This document shows, piece after piece, positions 7,905-10,148 of a stretch of DNA of 10,148 bases. Position 1 is the first letter of the stretch; every line of letters starts with the position of its first letter. Position numbers and translations under genes: made by a program. Origin of the DNA: Streptosporangiaceae bacterium (GTDB taxonomy: Bacteria > Actinomycetota > Actinomycetes > Streptosporangiales > Streptosporangiaceae); assembly GCA_030041195.1 (NCBI GenBank), contig JASHOI010000320.1:1-10148 (forward strand), written 5' to 3'. The notes under the pieces are model-generated. The model searched no databases, was not told the DNA's origin, and saw nothing but the letters and a program-made list of their open reading frames with translations.

Positions 7905-8267
7905 TCAGAACGCGAGCGCCTGGGCGCGCCGGTTCACCTCGGTGCCGCGGTGCTCGACGATCGCCTGGATCGGCGTGCCGGGCAGCGACTCGTCCGCGGT
8001 GAACAGCCACCGCAGCGCCTCCGCCTCGTCGAACCCGCAGTCGAAGAGCAGGGTCAGCGTGCCGTGCAGGCCCCGGACGACCTGGTCGCCGTCCAGGAAC
8101 GCGGCGGGAACGCTGAACGCGCCGCCCGGGCGCTGGACCGCAAGCAGCTTGCGGTCGCGGAGCAGTTGCTTGATCCGGCTCACCGGGAGCGCGAGCCGTT
8201 CAGCAACCTCGGGGATAGTCAGCCAATCACCGACGATGGCGTCGGCCGGGGGGTCGATCTGTGCCAC
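7905..8267 (-). CDS. Rv2175c-family helix-turn-helix DNA-binding protein
   Basis: A 120-residue protein with an N-terminal winged-helix/MerR-like HTH (WLTIPEVAERLALPVSRIKQLLRDRKLLAVQRPG, about 15-48) and a C-terminal domain (GDQVVRGLHGTLTLLFDCGFDEAEALRWLF and EVNRRAQALAF) that matches the Rv2175c family as I remember it. In Mycobacterium tuberculosis Rv2175c is a DNA-binding substrate of the kinase PknL; no kinase gene is visible here. I chose GTG 8267 because the family similarity begins just after it and TTGACG-N17-AACTCT lies immediately upstream. The frame is open to 8354, but the extra 29 residues are Arg/Ser-rich and run through a hairpin. Targets are unknown. The adjacent synthase and the metF region are plausible. 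Confidence 0.85.
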   Translation of the reverse strand: MAQIDPPADAIVGDWLTIPEVAERLALPVSRIKQLLRDRKLLAVQRPGGAFSVPAAFLDGDQVVRGLHGTLTLLFDCGFDEAEALRWLFTADESLPGTPIQAIVEHRGTEVNRRAQALAF

Positions 8268-8273
8268 GTCTGA

Positions 8274-8302
8274 AGAGTTTCCCACAATGAGGCTCTCGTC
8301 AA
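8274..8302 (-). promoter_or_regulatory. Promoter of the Rv2175c-like gene, probably leaderless
   Basis: On the minus strand TTGACG (8302-8297) and AACTCT (8279-8274) are separated by 17 bases. The -10 has A instead of T at its first position. The GTG start follows after 6 bases, so the message would begin at the start codon. Confidence 0.55.
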
Positions 8303-8337
8303 ACACCGCCGAAGACCGGGCCGCTGGTCGCCTCGGC

Positions 8338-8361
8338 CGCCTCGATGACACCATCGAGGCG
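8338..8361 (+). other. Perfect 10-pair hairpin in the leader of the LD-carboxypeptidase gene
   Basis: CGCCTCGATG (8338-8347) and CATCGAGGCG (8352-8361) pair exactly around ACAC. The GGGAG ribosome site starts 12 bases after the stem and the ATG 26 bases after it. The stem would be in the 5' leader and could affect mRNA stability or translation, or the palindrome could be an operator. No T-run follows. Confidence 0.5.
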
Positions 8362-8386
8362 CACTGTCGAACGGGAGTTCCACTGG

Positions 8387-9364
8387 ATGATGCCTTCGGA
8401 CGCTGGCACGCGACCTGCCGACCTCGCCCGGCCCCCGGCCCTGCGCGCGGGCGACCGGGTCGCCGTGCTCTCGGTCAGCAGCCCGGCTCCGGCCGGGCCG
8501 CTGGACGTCGGCCTTGATGTGCTGCGGTTCGCCGGGCTCGACCCGGTGCTCTACCCGTCAGCGCGCGACAAGGGCAGCATGCGCCGTTACCTGGCCGGCG
8601 ACGACCGGATGCGCGCCGGCGACCTCACGGCCGCGCTGACCGACCCGGGCGTCGCCGGGATCCTCTTCGCCACCGGCGGCTCCGGCGCGCAGCGCACGCT
8701 GGAGGCCATGGACTGGGACCGGCTGGCCGGGCTGCCGCCGAAGGTGCTGGCCGGCTACTCGGACGTCACCGCGGTGCTCGAGGCGGTGGCCAGCCGGCTC
8801 GGCTGGGCCTCGCTGCTGAGCCCGCTGGTGGTGTCGTCCGGCGCGGCCATCCACTACTCGTTCGGCTCGATGCTCCGCACGCTGATGCACCCCGAGCGGG
8901 CCACCGAGATCCGCTATCCGATGGCCACCCGGCTGGCCGGCGGGACCGCCCTCGGCGTCACGCTCGGCGGCAACCTGACGTTGCTGACGTCGTCGCTCGG
9001 CACCGACACATCGTGGCCGGCCCGGGGCGGCATCCTGCTCGTCGAGGAGCAGAACGAGGCCGACTACCGGCTGGACCGGATGCTCACCCAGTTGCGCCGG
9101 TCGGGGTACCTGGACGGCGTCGCCGGGATCATAGCCGGGACGTTCACCGGCTGCGGCGAGCCCGCGGCCGTCGAGGAGATCCTGGCCGAGCGGCTCGGCG
9201 GGCTGGGGGTGCCGATGATCGCCTGGGCTAACGTCGGCCACGGCGGTTACTTCCAGTCCTTCCCGATCGGGGTCGCGGCCGAGCTCGACGCCGACACCGC
9301 GACGCTGCGCCTGCTCGAGCCGCCGCTGCTGCCCGCCCAGGGCGGGCACGACTTGGCGGGGTGA
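8387..9364 (+). CDS. LD-carboxypeptidase, peptidase family S66 (LdcA/MccF-like)
   Basis: A 325-residue serine carboxypeptidase. S66 enzymes remove the terminal D-alanine from L,D-linked muropeptides during peptidoglycan recycling (LdcA) or inactivate microcin C-type compounds (MccF); the sequence does not decide between these roles. The nucleophile Ser125 is in AGYSDVT (122-128), preceded by ATGGSGAQRTL (95-105). The probable Glu220 is in ILLVEEQNEADYRLDRML (216-233) and His285 in ANVGHGGYFQSFPIG (281-295), giving the Ser-Glu-His triad. No signal peptide is seen, so it is probably cytoplasmic. The start at ATG 8387 is preceded by GGGAG at 9 bases. The upstream ATG at 8345 lies inside a perfect hairpin and lacks a ribosome site. 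It is divergent from the HTH gene. Confidence 0.9.
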   Translation: MMPSDAGTRPADLARPPALRAGDRVAVLSVSSPAPAGPLDVGLDVLRFAGLDPVLYPSARDKGSMRRYLAGDDRMRAGDLTAALTDPGVAGILFATGGSGAQRTLEAMDWDRLAGLPPKVLAGYSDVTAVLEAVASRLGWASLLSPLVVSSGAAIHYSFGSMLRTLMHPERATEIRYPMATRLAGGTALGVTLGGNLTLLTSSLGTDTSWPARGGILLVEEQNEADYRLDRMLTQLRRSGYLDGVAGIIAGTFTGCGEPAAVEEILAERLGGLGVPMIAWANVGHGGYFQSFPIGVAAELDADTATLRLLEPPLLPAQGGHDLAG

Positions 9365-9386
9365 GCGCACCCCCGGCAGGTCGTGA

Positions 9387-9447
9387 TTTCCATGATCTGG
9401 GTGGAAAAAGACGCTCATTTGGTCGTTATCCACCACGATCATGGAAA
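9387..9447. repeat. Long inverted repeat between convergent genes
   Basis: TTTCCATGATCTGGGTGGA (9387-9405) and TCCACCACGATCATGGAAA (9429-9447) are inverted copies matching at 17 of 19 positions, with a 23-base AT-richer centre. It occupies most of the 104-base gap between the convergent carboxypeptidase and oxidoreductase genes. It could be a REP/MITE-like interspersed element or a bidirectional terminator. I believe similar sequences occur elsewhere in actinomycete genomes, but cannot check this here. Confidence 0.7.
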
Positions 9448-9468
9448 GCCTGGCCCGTTGCGCCGGAG

Positions 9469-10148
9469 TCAGCCGGTGACGGCGTCGCGCAGCGGCGTCT
9501 GCGGGTCGCCCAGCCTGGCCGCGTCGACCAGGGCCGCCGCCTGGATCGCGCGCCGGCCCTGGGCCAGGTCGCGCGGCGAGTTCACCGCCAGCAGAGCCAC
9601 CAGCAGGTCGCCGGCCAGCCAGCACGCCGACCACTGCCGCGCCGCCGGGTCGCCGCGCAGCAGCATCCGGTCGGCCCCGCCGTGGAAGCCGATGTACTGG
9701 ACCATCCGCCCGAACTGCTCGGACCAGAAGTACGGGACCGGGTCGTAGATCTCCGCGCCGCCGAGCAGGTTGGCCGCGGCCACCGCCGGCGCGCGCAGCG
9801 CCACATCCCAGTGCTCGAAGCGCAGCCGGCGCCGGTATCGCAGCGACCAGAACGCCATGCAGTCGCCGACCGCGAACACCCCGGGCAGCGAGGTGCGCAA
9901 CCGCTCGTCGGTGGCGACCCCGTTGTCGATCGCGATGCCCGAGCCGTCCAGCCAGCCGACCTCGGGCCGCACCCCCACCGCCGTGACGACCTCGTCGGCC
10001 GGCAGCCAGCCACCGCCGGCCAGCGCCAGCCCGCCCGGCTCGACGGACGTGACCTGCTGGCCTAGCCGGAGTTCGACGCCGGCCTCCCGGTACCACGGAG
10101 CGGTCAGCGCGCCGACCTCCGCGCCGAGCGCCGCAGCCAGCGGAGCCG
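9469..10148 (-). CDS. FAD-dependent NAD(P)-disulfide/ferredoxin reductase, C-terminal part (partial)
   Basis: The last 225 residues of a flavoprotein of the BphA4/rubredoxin-ferredoxin reductase type, which passes electrons from NAD(P)H through FAD to a small redox protein. The visible part starts within the NAD(P)-binding domain (LAAALGAEVGALTAPWYREAGVELRLGQQVTSVE), has AVGVRPE (56-62), the second FAD motif TSLPGVFAVGDCM (85-97), then EHWDVALRAPAVAAANLLGG (111-130) and the C-terminal reductase domain VPYFWSEQFGRMVQYIGFHG (137-156). The N-terminus with the GXGXXG FAD motif is beyond the right edge. No ferredoxin or P450 is visible to name its partner. It is convergent with the carboxypeptidase gene across the inverted repeat. 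Confidence 0.9.
   Translation of the reverse strand, partial: APLAAALGAEVGALTAPWYREAGVELRLGQQVTSVEPGGLALAGGGWLPADEVVTAVGVRPEVGWLDGSGIAIDNGVATDERLRTSLPGVFAVGDCMAFWSLRYRRRLRFEHWDVALRAPAVAAANLLGGAEIYDPVPYFWSEQFGRMVQYIGFHGGADRMLLRGDPAARQWSACWLAGDLLVALLAVNSPRDLAQGRRAIQAAALVDAARLGDPQTPLRDAVTG

Noticed and set aside
8345..8386. Start of the LD-carboxypeptidase at ATG 8345
   Set aside because: This ATG lies within the left arm of a perfect hairpin, has no ribosome site, and adds residues with no family match.
8558..10096. A 512-residue minus-strand ORF crossing the carboxypeptidase gene, the inverted repeat and the oxidoreductase gene
   Set aside because: Composition is Arg/Gly/Ala-rich without any domain, it lies antisense to a clear S66 enzyme and out of frame with the oxidoreductase; typical of GC-rich shadow frames.

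Overview
The window is high-GC DNA from a filamentous-type actinomycete. It carries the developmental regulator BldD next to the pyrimidine operon, GTG starts, probable leaderless promoters, and several families typical of Actinobacteria (SAV_6107-type HEPN, DUF4190, the Rv2175c-type regulator). The gene set looks closer to Streptomyces/Streptosporangiales than to Mycobacterium, since no mannosyltransferase gene separates the polyprenyl synthase and the Rv2175c-like gene. The genus cannot be named from the sequence. No mobile element, CRISPR array, tRNA or rRNA was found.

Left part (1-3074, minus strand): the start of the de novo pyrimidine operon, pyrR-pyrB-pyrC-carA, with carA running off the left edge. 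All three junctions are 4-base start/stop overlaps, so translation is probably coupled. The pyrR leader contains a near-perfect PyrR RNA-binding hairpin whose base would bury the pyrR Shine-Dalgarno. This predicts translational feedback by uridine nucleotides on the whole coupled operon.

PyrR/BldD divergent region (3075-3510): 436 bases of dense regulatory signal. It holds the pyr leader, a cluster of palindromes built from TCAC/GTGA-like half-sites, a strongly structured tract, and a good bldD promoter with a BldD-like operator across its -10 and start point. BldD (3511-4005) keeps the c-di-GMP-binding residues.

Middle (4058-5874): convergent to bldD is a SAV_6107-type HEPN-domain gene. A 394-base divergent intergenic region with three dyads and a degenerate LexA-like site follows, then a small two-helix DUF4190 membrane protein and a GNAT acetyltransferase.

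Right part (5802-10148): metF (minus) overlaps the acetyltransferase tail-to-tail by 73 bases. metF is divergent from a polyprenyl diphosphate synthase; both appear leaderless, and a 16-base palindrome sits at the exact midpoint of their 61-base gap. An Rv2175c-type HTH protein (minus), a family S66 LD-carboxypeptidase (plus) and the C-terminal part of a BphA4-like FAD/NAD(P) oxidoreductase (minus) complete the window. The order GNAT-metF-polyprenyl synthase-HTH resembles the mycobacterial Rv2170-Rv2175c region as I remember it. A long inverted repeat lies between the last two convergent genes and could be an interspersed element or a bidirectional terminator.

The genes are ordinary housekeeping and regulatory genes. 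The most interesting content is in the non-coding regulatory sequence rather than in any new protein system.
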